From: Methylophaga sp.
GTDB taxonomy: Bacteria > Pseudomonadota > Gammaproteobacteria > Nitrosococcales > Methylophagaceae
NCBI GenBank assembly: GCA_002733715.2
Contig: NVWQ02000011.1
Location: forward strand, 1 to 59,412
Length of the DNA stretch: 59,412 nt
Direction of reading: 5' to 3'
The notes beneath the pieces were generated by a model. The model did not search any database. It was not told the DNA's origin and saw only the letters and a program-made list of their open reading frames with translations. The position numbers and the translations under genes were made by a program. Each line of letters begins with the position of its first letter. The stretch's first letter is position 1. Positions 18,171-26,782 of this stretch are shown here, one piece after another.

Positions 18171-19319
18171 TTAAGTCATATGTTCACTTAAATACGCTAT
18201 TGTCATTGTCTGATTATGTAATGCACTGTGCCCATCATCATCACCTGAGCAAATTTCACCGTAAGAATAAAAACCAGTAATACCTGTTTGAACACCTAGT
18301 AGACGTTGAACAGCAAACACTTCATCAGACAGTTGTTCTTTCATAACGAGTTTTCTGCCTACACAGCTCACGCAGATTGCAAGTGCTTTATCATTAAGAT
18401 TGATACCCTTGTTAAGAACTTGGCTTGCCGCATCACTCGCTGCATTAACGAGCCTGTCATGATCCGATCTAAGAAATCGGATCGTCGAACCTTCATTAAC
18501 ATTACCAAAAAACGACATACTATTATCACTATCATTTACTGCTGCGACAGTTCTTATTACCGTAACGCTTTTATCCTCGGCCATAATAGCAAAAGGAAAA
18601 TCAAGCCCTGAAGCAGGCAAACCATTGGCGTAATGTTGCCCGATATACATTTTGTATAAAGGCAGCGCAGGTTTGTTATCAAGCTCATAAACAACATTTT
18701 TTATAGAGCGGGTTACTTTACGCGGTGGACCATAAGGTTTCCATCCACCATTTGCACCACTAGTAACGATAGCATGATCACCATAAATACCGACTGCAAT
18801 AACAATGCGGTCATTTACCTGGCTATTATGGAGTAGTAATGTTTGGGTGAAATTGGTGCCATCACCTGCTAAGCCGCCCGTAATAGGAATGTTTGATAAA
18901 ACCTCTTGAACACCTTCAACAAGTTCTGATCCATTAATATTTAAACCATCACTTAAAATAAATACACCTTTTAGATCAGGCTGCTGTAGCTCGCTGGCAA
19001 TTTGAGCACCTAAAGCATGTGATTGCGCCATGGTGTTGATTGGCTTAGCGAGAAATTTGAGTGTACTTCGCTCCCAGAGCATGGCGGTAATTTGTACGCT
19101 ATCATCGTGCGCACCTTCAGCATTTATTTCGCCAGACGTGCTACAGCCAATGATTTCAGCATTGGGATAACGTTTTTGTAATGTTTTAGTAAAGCCCCGT
19201 TCTTTTAATCGGCTAGGAGAAGTAAATACAAGCACCCAATTAGCATCGGGTAAAGGTGATTTTGAGGGTAGCTTGCTGAGTGCTGCTTTGGCAGGTAAAT
19301 GTTCTTGCTGAAACTTCAT
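18171..19319 (-). CDS. FIST-domain sensory protein
   Basis: The 382-residue protein consists of a FIST N domain (ANWVLVFTSPSRL, EIIGCSTSGEI, GVFILSDGLNING, ITGGLAGDGTNF) followed by a FIST C domain ending with ALAICVSCVGRKLVMKEQ and GFYSYGEICSGDDDG. FIST modules are thought to bind small ligands such as amino acids and are often fused to or placed beside kinases and chemoreceptors. This one is stand-alone, with no transmembrane or output domain. It could deliver a cytoplasmic signal to the nearby Pil-Chp array or to the cyclic-di-GMP protein, but this is only a neighbourhood guess. It converges on gshA. Confidence 0.88.
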   Translation of the reverse strand: MKFQQEHLPAKAALSKLPSKSPLPDANWVLVFTSPSRLKERGFTKTLQKRYPNAEIIGCSTSGEINAEGAHDDSVQITAMLWERSTLKFLAKPINTMAQSHALGAQIASELQQPDLKGVFILSDGLNINGSELVEGVQEVLSNIPITGGLAGDGTNFTQTLLLHNSQVNDRIVIAVGIYGDHAIVTSGANGGWKPYGPPRKVTRSIKNVVYELDNKPALPLYKMYIGQHYANGLPASGLDFPFAIMAEDKSVTVIRTVAAVNDSDNSMSFFGNVNEGSTIRFLRSDHDRLVNAASDAASQVLNKGINLNDKALAICVSCVGRKLVMKEQLSDEVFAVQRLLGVQTGITGFYSYGEICSGDDDGHSALHNQTMTIAYLSEHMT

Positions 19320-19759
19320 AATTAATGTTGCCTAGAGATTAATTGGTTAGACGCTCGAGTGATATTAACCTAATTTTTTAGGTTATGGGAAGCCCAATTT
19401 AAAAGTAAAAGAGTGGTAGTTAAAATTTTTGAGGATAAAAATGCATTATTTATGATTTCACCCTAATTCTAGGGGGTGATGCTGAATTGTTGAGCAGAAC
19501 AAACAAATTATGGTTACAAGCATAGCTGTGGGGGGGGGGCGGGCAAGTTTGGTTAATATTACAGATGGATTTACTTATATTTGGCGATAACGGAGACAAG
19601 CAATAAACTTGAAAAACAAATAATAATATGTTTCATTACCTCTTGGGTCTGGGTTTGTGACTTGGTTCTCAAAAGTGTTATTTTGAAAAGATGGGTAGAA
19701 AACCATAAAGAGTTTGCCTATAAAAATTATTTATTTTTAATTAATAGAGAGAGAAAATT
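19320..19759. other. 440-base divergent intergenic region with a poly-G tract
   Basis: This is the shared upstream region of the FIST gene (minus) and the DUF1097 gene (plus). A run of ten G (19530-19539) followed by CGGG stands out in an AT-rich context. No convincing open frame or RNA gene is seen; a short plus-strand frame at 19581-19772 has no family features and runs into the next gene. A GAGAGAG ribosome site lies just before 19760. Confidence 0.5.
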
Positions 19760-20242
19760 ATGTTTCCATTAGCGTTAAGTATTGGTGGTTTAGGTGGTGT
19801 TGCAACGTGGCTTGCATTTGGTCCACTATCAGGCCTAGTTGTTATCTGGGGTATTTTTGTTGCTTGGGGTGCTTTCTTCCACAGTGGCGGCGATGCTGCT
19901 GCATTACGTAGTACAATTATCTGCGGCATCTTAGGTGCAGTAATAGCGGGAGTTGCATTGTTCTTAGCAGGTATTTTACCGCTAGGTAGCTTCGCAGCAC
20001 CTGTTGCAGTGGGTGTAATGGTGTTTGTATTGGTAATGTTGGCATCGATTCCTGTATTTTCAACCATTCCTGCAGCGGTATATGGTTTTGCTTTAACAGC
20101 AGCACTTGCGCTAACGGGTGGCGGTAGTGTTACTGCACTATCAACCGCTAATCCTGTTGTTGTGATTTCTTTATCAATTATCGTAGGTGCGGTATTTGGT
20201 TTGGTATCAGGCAAGCTATCTGCAATGATCTCTGGTGACTAA
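19760..20242 (+). CDS. DUF1097-family inner-membrane protein
   Basis: The 160-residue, almost wholly hydrophobic protein is rich in Gly and Ala and has about five predicted membrane segments. The small soluble turn FFHSGGDAAALRS (about 33-45) and GGGSVTALSTANPVVVI are typical of DUF1097, the family of E. coli YcdZ. The function is unknown. A strong GAGAGAG ribosome site precedes it and a strong terminator follows, so it forms a single-gene unit. The opposite strand also has a long open frame, but that is a low-complexity mirror of this gene. Confidence 0.85.
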   Translation: MFPLALSIGGLGGVATWLAFGPLSGLVVIWGIFVAWGAFFHSGGDAAALRSTIICGILGAVIAGVALFLAGILPLGSFAAPVAVGVMVFVLVMLASIPVFSTIPAAVYGFALTAALALTGGGSVTALSTANPVVVISLSIIVGAVFGLVSGKLSAMISGD

Positions 20243-20257
20243 AAACTAGAGTTAGAT

Positions 20258-20296
20258 AAAAAAAGGCTGTGTTCAGTAATGGACACAGCCTTTTTT
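20258..20296 (+). terminator. Intrinsic terminator after the DUF1097 gene
   Basis: The stem AAAAGGCTGTGT pairs with ACACAGCCTTTT around a 10-base loop, ending in a T6 run at 20291-20296. Confidence 0.9.
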
Positions 20297-20303
20297 GTGG
20301 ATA

Positions 20304-20465
20304 TATACCCATAATCATTCAATCTGTAAATTTCAGACCAAAAGCTAGAAAACCAGCCCTTCGTTGCAATGCTTGACAAGGACTAGTCATTACCTGCGCA
20401 TTACGCCTTGCTCTGACTTCCTATTTTTGCCCTGAATCTTCACAGATTGAATGATCACGGGTATA
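20304..20465. repeat. Fold-back intergenic repeat, family 1 (core a)
   Basis: A 162-bp element with terminal inverted repeats: TATACCCATAATCATTCAAT at 20304 against the reverse complement of the right end, TATACCCGTGATCATTCAAT. An inner pair (TTCAGACCAAAAGCTAG near 20332 with its degenerate complement near 20425) makes it a long hairpin. Its core is nearly identical to that at 23285-23446. It ends 3 bases before the gatB stop. Confidence 0.85.
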
Positions 20466-20468
20466 GAT

Positions 20469-21911
20469 TTAGCCAGCTAGTTTAGCTTTTAAAATTTCAT
20501 TTACTTGTGCAGGGTTGGCTTTGCCTTTTGAGGCTTTCATTACTTGACCTACAAAGAAACCGAGTAGCTGCTCTTTACCGGCACGATACTGCTCAACCTG
20601 ATCGGTATTATTGGCAATAACCTCATCAACAATGGCTTCAATAGCACCTGAATCGGTCACTTGTTTCAAGCCTTTTTCTTCAATAATGCTATCTGCATCA
20701 TTGCCTTCACCATTCCATAAAACATCAAATATTTGTTTAGCAATTTTTCCTGAAATAGTATTGTCACTTATGCGAACCAATAAGCCTGCAAGTTGTTCAG
20801 CGCTAATTGGTGAGCCGTTAATGTCTAAGTTTGATTTATTAAGCGCACCTGATAATTGGGTGATGATCCAGTTAGCGCAAAGTTTTGGATCTTTATTGTC
20901 GGATGCTTTTAGAACAGCTTCAAAATAGTTTGCTAATTCACGGCTACTGGTTAAAACAGATGCATCATAACGAGACAAGCCTAGTTCAGAAATAAAGCGG
21001 TCACGTTTCGCATCAGGCAATTCAGGCAAGCTGGCACGCATTTCATTCATCATTTCCTGTTCAAGAATGACAGGTAATAAGTCCGGATCAGGAAAGTAGC
21101 GATAGTCATTAGCCTCTTCTTTACTGCGCATTGAACGCGTTTCATTTTTATCCGCATCATAAAGACGGGTTTCTTGCACTACCGTGCCGCCATCTTCAAT
21201 TAATTCGATTTGGCGCTCGATTTCAATATTAATGGCGCGTTCCACATTTCGGAACGAGTTGATATTTTTCAGTTCTGCGCGTGTGCCGAGTTCTTTTTGG
21301 CCTTTAGGACGAACAGAGACATTAGCGTCACAGCGAAAAGAACCTTCTTGCATATTGCCGTCACAAATTTCAAGATATTGCACTAGCGTATGGATCTTTT
21401 TCATGTAAGCTACGGCTTCTTTTGCACTACGCATATCAGGTTCAGATACGATTTCTAACAGCGGTGTGCCAGCACGATTTAAATCAATTCCTGTTTGTCC
21501 TTGAGTATAGCCATGAATGGATTTACCGGCATCTTCTTCTAAATGCGCGCGAGTTACACCGATATTACGTTCAGTACCATCTTCAAGCTCAATCGTTAAT
21601 TCACCTTTACCTACAATAGGCAGTTCCATTTGACTAATTTGATAGCCTTTAGGTAAATCTGGGTAGAAATAGTTTTTGCGGGCAAAGACCGAACGTTCAG
21701 CCATTTCAGCATCAATCGCCAAGCCGAACTTAATCGCCATTTTTACGGCTTCTTGGTTAAGCACGGGTAATACGCCTGGCAAACCTAAATCTACAGCACA
21801 TGCTTGTGTATTAGGCTCTGCACCGTAGGCAGTGGATGCACTAGAGAAAATTTTACTTTTAGTGGCGAGTTGGGCGTGAATTTCCAACCCAATAACAACT
21901 TCCCATTCCAT
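20469..21911 (-). CDS. gatB: Aspartyl/glutamyl-tRNA amidotransferase subunit B
   Basis: GatB is the kinase/tRNA-binding subunit of the GatCAB complex that converts misacylated Glu-tRNA(Gln) or Asp-tRNA(Asn) to the amide form. The 480-residue product shows [50 protein letters not shown] and a C-terminal YqeY-like helical domain ending VNEILKAKL. The frame is open for 15 further codons, but the ATG at 21911 aligns with the family start. It follows the HAD phosphatase gene by 61 bases. gatC and gatA are not adjacent and must be elsewhere. Confidence 0.96.
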   Translation of the reverse strand: MEWEVVIGLEIHAQLATKSKIFSSASTAYGAEPNTQACAVDLGLPGVLPVLNQEAVKMAIKFGLAIDAEMAERSVFARKNYFYPDLPKGYQISQMELPIVGKGELTIELEDGTERNIGVTRAHLEEDAGKSIHGYTQGQTGIDLNRAGTPLLEIVSEPDMRSAKEAVAYMKKIHTLVQYLEICDGNMQEGSFRCDANVSVRPKGQKELGTRAELKNINSFRNVERAINIEIERQIELIEDGGTVVQETRLYDADKNETRSMRSKEEANDYRYFPDPDLLPVILEQEMMNEMRASLPELPDAKRDRFISELGLSRYDASVLTSSRELANYFEAVLKASDNKDPKLCANWIITQLSGALNKSNLDINGSPISAEQLAGLLVRISDNTISGKIAKQIFDVLWNGEGNDADSIIEEKGLKQVTDSGAIEAIVDEVIANNTDQVEQYRAGKEQLLGFFVGQVMKASKGKANPAQVNEILKAKLAG

Positions 21912-21972
21912 ATTGTTCGGCCTGATCTTAAATAATTTAATCGACAATTGTACCAATTATTGGATGGCGGCT

Positions 21973-22626
21973 CTATCTTAAAGTGATAACTTGCCAGCCT
22001 TGTTGTTTCGCAATAGCGTGCAATTTGGGATCAGGATCGACAGCCACTGGATTTTCAACAAGTTTTAACAGTGGTAAGTCATTATGTGAATCACTATAAA
22101 AATAACTGCCAGCTAGGGATAGTTGCTGATCATATAACCATGACTCTAAGCGTTCTACTTTGCCATATTGATATGATGGCGTACCTTCAACCTTGCCGGT
22201 ATAAATGCCGTCGATCATTTCTGGTTCAGTCGCAATTAAATTGCTGATGCCAAGGTTTTCAGCAATAGGCGCAGTAATAAAGCTATTGGTTGCGGTAATA
22301 ATTAATGGTGTATCGCCCTTGTTTTGATGATGGGCAATTAATTTGCGGCCAGCATTTAAAATGATGGGCTCTATTTTTTCTTTTAGGTACTGCTTGCGCC
22401 AAGCAAGTAAATCAGTCATTGAATTATCTGCAAGCGGTTTAAGTTGAAAGGCAAGAAATTCAAAAATATCCATTGTTCCCGCTAGATACTGATCGTAGAA
22501 GTCTTGATTGGCTTGCTGATAGGCGCGGCCATCAACAATTTTTTGCTCAACTAAAAACTCACCCCACAGATAATCGCTATCGCCACCGAGCAGTGTATTA
22601 TCTAAATCAAAAATTGCTAAAGCCAT
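21973..22626 (-). CDS. HAD-IB family phosphatase (SerB-like)
   Basis: The 217-residue product shows HAD motif I FDLDNTLLGGDSD with nucleophile Asp7, motif II in LIITATNSF, a conserved Lys region and motif IV in YFYSDSHNDLPLLKLVE. The cap is helical, as in subclass IB (phosphoserine phosphatase type). The exact substrate cannot be read from sequence; histidinol phosphate and phosphoserine are both hydrolysed by relatives. It is upstream of gatB on the same strand and divergent from rppH across a 140-base gap. Confidence 0.85.
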   Translation of the reverse strand: MALAIFDLDNTLLGGDSDYLWGEFLVEQKIVDGRAYQQANQDFYDQYLAGTMDIFEFLAFQLKPLADNSMTDLLAWRKQYLKEKIEPIILNAGRKLIAHHQNKGDTPLIITATNSFITAPIAENLGISNLIATEPEMIDGIYTGKVEGTPSYQYGKVERLESWLYDQQLSLAGSYFYSDSHNDLPLLKLVENPVAVDPDPKLHAIAKQQGWQVITLR

Positions 22627-22766
22627 AGGGTTTACGTTCTGAAAGTAAAATAAATCTAATTATAATCCAAAATCCATTGCATACTGCGGGTGCATTGTCT
22701 AATCTAGTCCGTATTGAGAAATTATAGGTGTTAGAAAATCTGATTTTCTAACCAGAGATTAGGGCT

Positions 22767-23282
22767 GTGATTGATAAAGATGGGTTTCGACCTAATGTGG
22801 GGATCATTCTCTGCAACCGACAAAATCAAGTACTTTGGGCGCAGCGTGCGCAACATGACTCGTGGCAGTTTCCTCAGGGAGGGATAAAACCTGAAGAAAC
22901 ACCAGAACAGGCAGTTTATCGTGAGTTAATGGAAGAAGTTGGCCTAGCGCCCGAACATGTTGAAGTGATTGGTGTGACTAGTGGTTGGTTGCGCTACCGT
23001 TTGCCAAAGCGTTATTTGCGCCAAGGCAATAAACCGATGTGCATTGGTCAAAAACAGCGTTGGTTTTTATTGCGCTTTATTGGCAGCGAAGAAGATGTAA
23101 AACTTGATGGTTACGACAAGCCTGAATTTGATGACTGGCGCTGGGTAGATTATTGGACGCCAGCAAAAGAAATTGTGTTTTTCAAACGTCGCGTTTATGA
23201 AAAAGCTTTACATGAACTTGCGCCATTACTTTTTCCTGACTATAAAAAACGTGTTGATAATCAGAAAAAAGCGCGGGCTTAA
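22767..23282 (+). CDS. rppH: RNA pyrophosphohydrolase
   Basis: RppH removes pyrophosphate from 5' ends of mRNAs and so starts RNase E-dependent decay. The 171-residue Nudix protein begins [17 protein letters not shown], matching E. coli RppH. It carries the Nudix box [20 protein letters not shown] followed by [16 protein letters not shown] is also typical. The start codon is GTG (22767), chosen because the N-terminus aligns exactly with the family. The stop lies 2 bases before a fold-back repeat. Confidence 0.95.
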   Translation: MIDKDGFRPNVGIILCNRQNQVLWAQRAQHDSWQFPQGGIKPEETPEQAVYRELMEEVGLAPEHVEVIGVTSGWLRYRLPKRYLRQGNKPMCIGQKQRWFLLRFIGSEEDVKLDGYDKPEFDDWRWVDYWTPAKEIVFFKRRVYEKALHELAPLLFPDYKKRVDNQKKARA

Positions 23283-23284
23283 GC

Positions 23285-23446
23285 TATACCTGTAATCATT
23301 CAAACTGTAAATTTTAGACCAAAAGCTAGAAAGCCAGAGCTGCGTTGCAATGCTTGATAAGGACTAGTCATTACCTGCGCATTACGCCTTGCCCTGACTT
23401 CCTGTTTTTGCCCTAAATTTTCACAGATTGAATGATTACGGGTATA
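23285..23446. repeat. Fold-back intergenic repeat, family 1 (core a), overlapping the argA 3' end
   Basis: The element is 162 bp, the same length as the copy at 20304 and about 90 percent alike by eye (core GCTTGATAAGGACTAGTCAT). The left end TATACCTGTAATCATTCAAA and right end ...GATTACGGGTATA are terminal inverted repeats. The right end overlaps the last codons and stop of argA. Confidence 0.85.
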
Positions 23447-24737
23447 AGATTTTATTGAAAACCTTAGCATTGCGTTGATTGTTGTATAAACTTTGCCTTG
23501 CCATTGGCAGATCGGCAATTTCAGCGGCTTGGAAGCCGTGCTCTAAAAACCAATGAGCAGTTTGGGTGGTGAGCACGCAAAGATTGCTTAACCCAGCTTC
23601 TCGCGCTTGGCTTTCAAGGATATTAAATAAATATTCACCTCGGCCTGCACCGCGATAGTCAGGTTCAACAGCAAGACAGGCCAGTTCTGCCGTATCACTA
23701 TCGGGATATTGATATAAGGCGGCACAAGCGATAATATTATTATCACGCTCCATGATAGTGAAAAAATCCATTTCAGTTTCTAGTCGTTCACGCGAACGCG
23801 GTACCAATGTGCCGTTAGCTTCGAGTGGTGCGATTAATTCTATAATACCGCCAACATCATGCACCGTTGCGGGGCGCGTATTTTCAAAAGGTTTTTTTGA
23901 GATCAGTGTGCCAACTCCATCATGGCTAAATAATTCTTGTAGTAGCGCACCATCAAGCGTGTGATCAATTAAATGGACACGATTTACACCTGCTGCACAG
24001 GCCGATGTGGCGGAAAGCAGTAAATGATTGTTCTTTTTTTCAAACCTTTCTTGTGCTTGAGACAATGTGAGCTCTCTTGGTAGGTTTGTTTCAATATCGC
24101 CAATGAAAATAAGTTTATCTGCGCCCATTTGACTTGCAACTTCGGTAGCCATAGCTTCAGCAGAGAGATTAAACACTTCTCCCGTGGATGAGTAACCTAA
24201 AGGGCCAAGCAAAACAATATTTTCCTGCGCTAATTGCGCCTGAATACCTTCAACATCCACCTTACGTACTTTACCGGTATGTTGAAAATCAATACCGTCT
24301 TTTACGCCCATAGGTTGTGCGGTAATAAAGTTACCACTGGTACAACGGATCTTGGCATCGGCCATTGGAGTGTTCGGCAAACCAAAGGAAAATTGCGCTT
24401 GGATTTGGGTTTTTAAAGTGCCTATAACATTGATTGCAATAGCAAGGCTGGCATCATCGGTTACACGTAGATCGTGATGATATTGCGCAGTGATCCCTGC
24501 GGCTTCACAGCCTGAAGCAATTTGTTGGCGTGCGCCGAAAGTGACAATAAGCTTGATCCCCAAACTATTGAGCAAGGCAATATCGTGAATTAAGGTGGCA
24601 AAACCCGATGCGGCAATCGTATCACCATCAAGTGCAATGACAAATGTAGTACCACGATGAGCATGAATATAAGGCGCAGCAGATCGAAACCAGTCTGTGG
24701 TGGTTTTAATGTCAGTTGAGGGTGCGTTGAATGCCAT
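23436..24737 (-). CDS. argA: N-acetylglutamate synthase (ArgA, kinase-like plus GNAT)
   Basis: ArgA makes N-acetylglutamate, the first step of arginine synthesis. The 433-residue protein has an N-terminal amino-acid-kinase-like regulatory domain (FVIALDGDTIAASGFATLIHD; LLGPLGYSSTGEVFNLSAE) and a C-terminal GNAT domain from about 295, with the acetyl-CoA loop VEPDYRGAGRGEYLFN. Length and order match E. coli ArgA. The last codons (LYP) and the TAA stop lie inside the terminal inverted repeat of the element ending at 23446, so the C-terminus was set by a repeat insertion or exchange. It is divergent from ilvD. Confidence 0.95.
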   Translation of the reverse strand: MAFNAPSTDIKTTTDWFRSAAPYIHAHRGTTFVIALDGDTIAASGFATLIHDIALLNSLGIKLIVTFGARQQIASGCEAAGITAQYHHDLRVTDDASLAIAINVIGTLKTQIQAQFSFGLPNTPMADAKIRCTSGNFITAQPMGVKDGIDFQHTGKVRKVDVEGIQAQLAQENIVLLGPLGYSSTGEVFNLSAEAMATEVASQMGADKLIFIGDIETNLPRELTLSQAQERFEKKNNHLLLSATSACAAGVNRVHLIDHTLDGALLQELFSHDGVGTLISKKPFENTRPATVHDVGGIIELIAPLEANGTLVPRSRERLETEMDFFTIMERDNNIIACAALYQYPDSDTAELACLAVEPDYRGAGRGEYLFNILESQAREAGLSNLCVLTTQTAHWFLEHGFQAAEIADLPMARQSLYNNQRNAKVFNKILYP

Positions 24738-24829
24738 CTTTGGAACGTCTCTTCCTGTGGTAAAATATTGTTATTATTATATCAGAGGCTCATTCAAGGC
24801 GTCGCTGACAGATTTAGTAGGAGAAAATT

Positions 24830-26680
24830 ATGCCAGAATATCGTTCAAGAACATCAACCGCAGGCCGTAATATGGCAGGCGCACGTGCTTTGTGGCGTGC
24901 TACAGGCATGACGGATGATGACTTTAGCAAGCCTATTATTGCTATTTCCAACTCGTTTACCCAATTTGTCCCTGGTCACGTTCATTTAAAAGATATGGGT
25001 CAGTTGGTTGCGCGTGAAATAGAGAAAGCGGGCGGCGTTGCCAAAGAATTTAATACGATTGCGGTTGATGATGGTATCGCCATGGGGCATAGCGGTATGT
25101 TATACAGCTTGCCGTCGCGCGAAATTATTGCTGATTCAGTTGAATATATGGTCAATGCACATTGTGCGGATGCCATTGTATGTATCTCTAACTGCGACAA
25201 AATCACCCCGGGCATGTTAATGGCGGCATTGCGCTTAAATATTCCTGTGATCTTTGTGTCCGGCGGGCCAATGGAAGCGGGTAAAACTAGATTAGCAGGA
25301 AAAGACGTTAAGTTAGATTTAGTTGATGCCATGGTGCAAGCAGCTGATGACAGTGTCAGTGATGAAGATGTGGCTCAAGTTGAGCGTTCAGCATGTCCAA
25401 CCTGTGGATCTTGTTCAGGCATGTTCACAGCGAACTCAATGAACTGTTTGACTGAAGCATTAGGTTTATCGCTGCCGGGAAATGGCTCATTATTAGCCAC
25501 GCATGCGGATCGTAAAGATTTATTTTTAGAGGCGGGTCGTACCATTGTTGATCTTGCAAAACGTTATTATGAACAAGATGATGAAAGCGCATTGCCACGT
25601 TCAATTGCATCAAAAGCAGCATTTGAAAATGCGACTGCGTTAGATATTGCAATGGGCGGATCCACCAATACGGTATTACATTTATTAGCCGCAGCACATG
25701 AAGGTGAAGTCGATTTTACGATGGATGATATTGATCGTATGTCTCGTAAAATACCAAATTTATGTAAAGTTGCACCCGCAACGCCAGAATACCATATGGA
25801 AGATGTGCATCGTGCTGGTGGGGTATTTAGCATATTAGCTGAGCTTGCTGCAGGCGGCTTATTACACACAGAATTGCCAACCGTGCATAGCGCAACATTA
25901 GCGGATGCATTAGCAGAGTGGGATATTGTTAGAGGAAATAGTGAGGTGGCAAAATTACGTTACTCAGCAGGCCCGGCAGGCATTCCAACTCAAGTAGCTT
26001 TTAGCCAAAGCACACGCTGGCCGAGTTTAGATGTAGATCGTGAAAATGGCTGTATTCGTGATATTGAACATGCCTATAGTCAAGATGGTGGATTGGCAGT
26101 GCTATTTGGGAATATCGCATTAGAAGGTTGCATTGTTAAAACGGCAGGTGTTGATGATTCAAACTTAACGTTCTCGGGCCCAGCACGAATATTTGAATCA
26201 CAAGATCATGCGGTAACGGCTATTTTGACAGAACAAGTTGTCGCAGGTGATGTGGTATTGATCCGTTATGAAGGGCCAAAAGGTGGCCCAGGCATGCAAG
26301 AAATGTTGTATCCAACCAGCTATTTAAAAGCTAAAGGTTTAGGTAAAGCCTGTGCGTTATTAACAGATGGTCGTTTCTCAGGCGGCACATCAGGTTTATC
26401 TATTGGTCATGCCTCTCCTGAAGCAGCGGAGGGCGGTAATATTGGTTTGGTCGAAGAGGGCGATACGATAGTCATTGATATTCCAAATCGTATTATCAAG
26501 GTTGATATTACTGACGAAGTTTTAGCTAAGCGTCGCGTAGCGATGGAAGCCAAAGGTGAGCTAGCATGGAAACCCGTTAACCGAGAACGTAAAGTGAGTC
26601 TAGCCTTACAGGCATATGCGGCATTAACCACATCTGCTTCGAAAGGGGCGGTAAGGGATGTTGAGCAACTGAAGCGATAA
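24830..26680 (+). CDS. ilvD: Dihydroxy-acid dehydratase
   Basis: IlvD dehydrates dihydroxy acids in isoleucine, valine and pantothenate synthesis and carries an Fe-S cluster. The 616-residue product equals the E. coli length. Cluster and active-site motifs are [16 protein letters not shown] and [19 protein letters not shown], with the C-terminal [24 protein letters not shown] precedes the ATG by 8 bases. It is followed after 3 bases by a compact hairpin repeat. ilvE is 13 kb away. Confidence 0.97.
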   Translation: MPEYRSRTSTAGRNMAGARALWRATGMTDDDFSKPIIAISNSFTQFVPGHVHLKDMGQLVAREIEKAGGVAKEFNTIAVDDGIAMGHSGMLYSLPSREIIADSVEYMVNAHCADAIVCISNCDKITPGMLMAALRLNIPVIFVSGGPMEAGKTRLAGKDVKLDLVDAMVQAADDSVSDEDVAQVERSACPTCGSCSGMFTANSMNCLTEALGLSLPGNGSLLATHADRKDLFLEAGRTIVDLAKRYYEQDDESALPRSIASKAAFENATALDIAMGGSTNTVLHLLAAAHEGEVDFTMDDIDRMSRKIPNLCKVAPATPEYHMEDVHRAGGVFSILAELAAGGLLHTELPTVHSATLADALAEWDIVRGNSEVAKLRYSAGPAGIPTQVAFSQSTRWPSLDVDRENGCIRDIEHAYSQDGGLAVLFGNIALEGCIVKTAGVDDSNLTFSGPARIFESQDHAVTAILTEQVVAGDVVLIRYEGPKGGPGMQEMLYPTSYLKAKGLGKACALLTDGRFSGGTSGLSIGHASPEAAEGGNIGLVEEGDTIVIDIPNRIIKVDITDEVLAKRRVAMEAKGELAWKPVNRERKVSLALQAYAALTTSASKGAVRDVEQLKR

Positions 26681-26683
26681 GTC

Positions 26684-26766
26684 TATACTCGTGACCATTC
26701 ACTTTGCAGATTTATAGCCCATCCATTATGTGCTATAAATCTGCAAGTTGAATGGTCACGGGTATA
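26684..26766. repeat. Minimal fold-back repeat, family 1 (arms only)
   Basis: An 83-bp hairpin: the left arm TATACTCGTGACCATTCA... (26684-26717) pairs with the right arm ending GGTCACGGGTATA (26733-26766) over 34 bp with two mismatches. Only about 15 bases lie between the arms, so it is the shortest member of the family. It sits between ilvD and the GGDEF-EAL gene and could also act as a terminator-like or mRNA-end hairpin. Confidence 0.85.
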
Positions 26767-26782
26767 TGCTAGAGGAAGCACG

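Noticed and set aside
19581-19772. 63-codon plus-strand frame before DUF1097
   Set aside because: It overlaps the real start and RBS of the next gene, has no family features, and shows no RBS of its own.
19741-20214. 157-codon frame on the minus strand opposite DUF1097
   Set aside because: It is a Pro/Thr/Ala-rich mirror of a Gly/Ala/Val-rich membrane protein and has no start signals; the plus strand gene has an RBS and terminator.
20105-23446. A composite transposon bounded by the two nearly identical repeats at 20304 and 23285
   Set aside because: The genes between them (gatB, HAD, rppH) are ordinary chromosomal genes and no transposase is present; other copies of the family occur singly.
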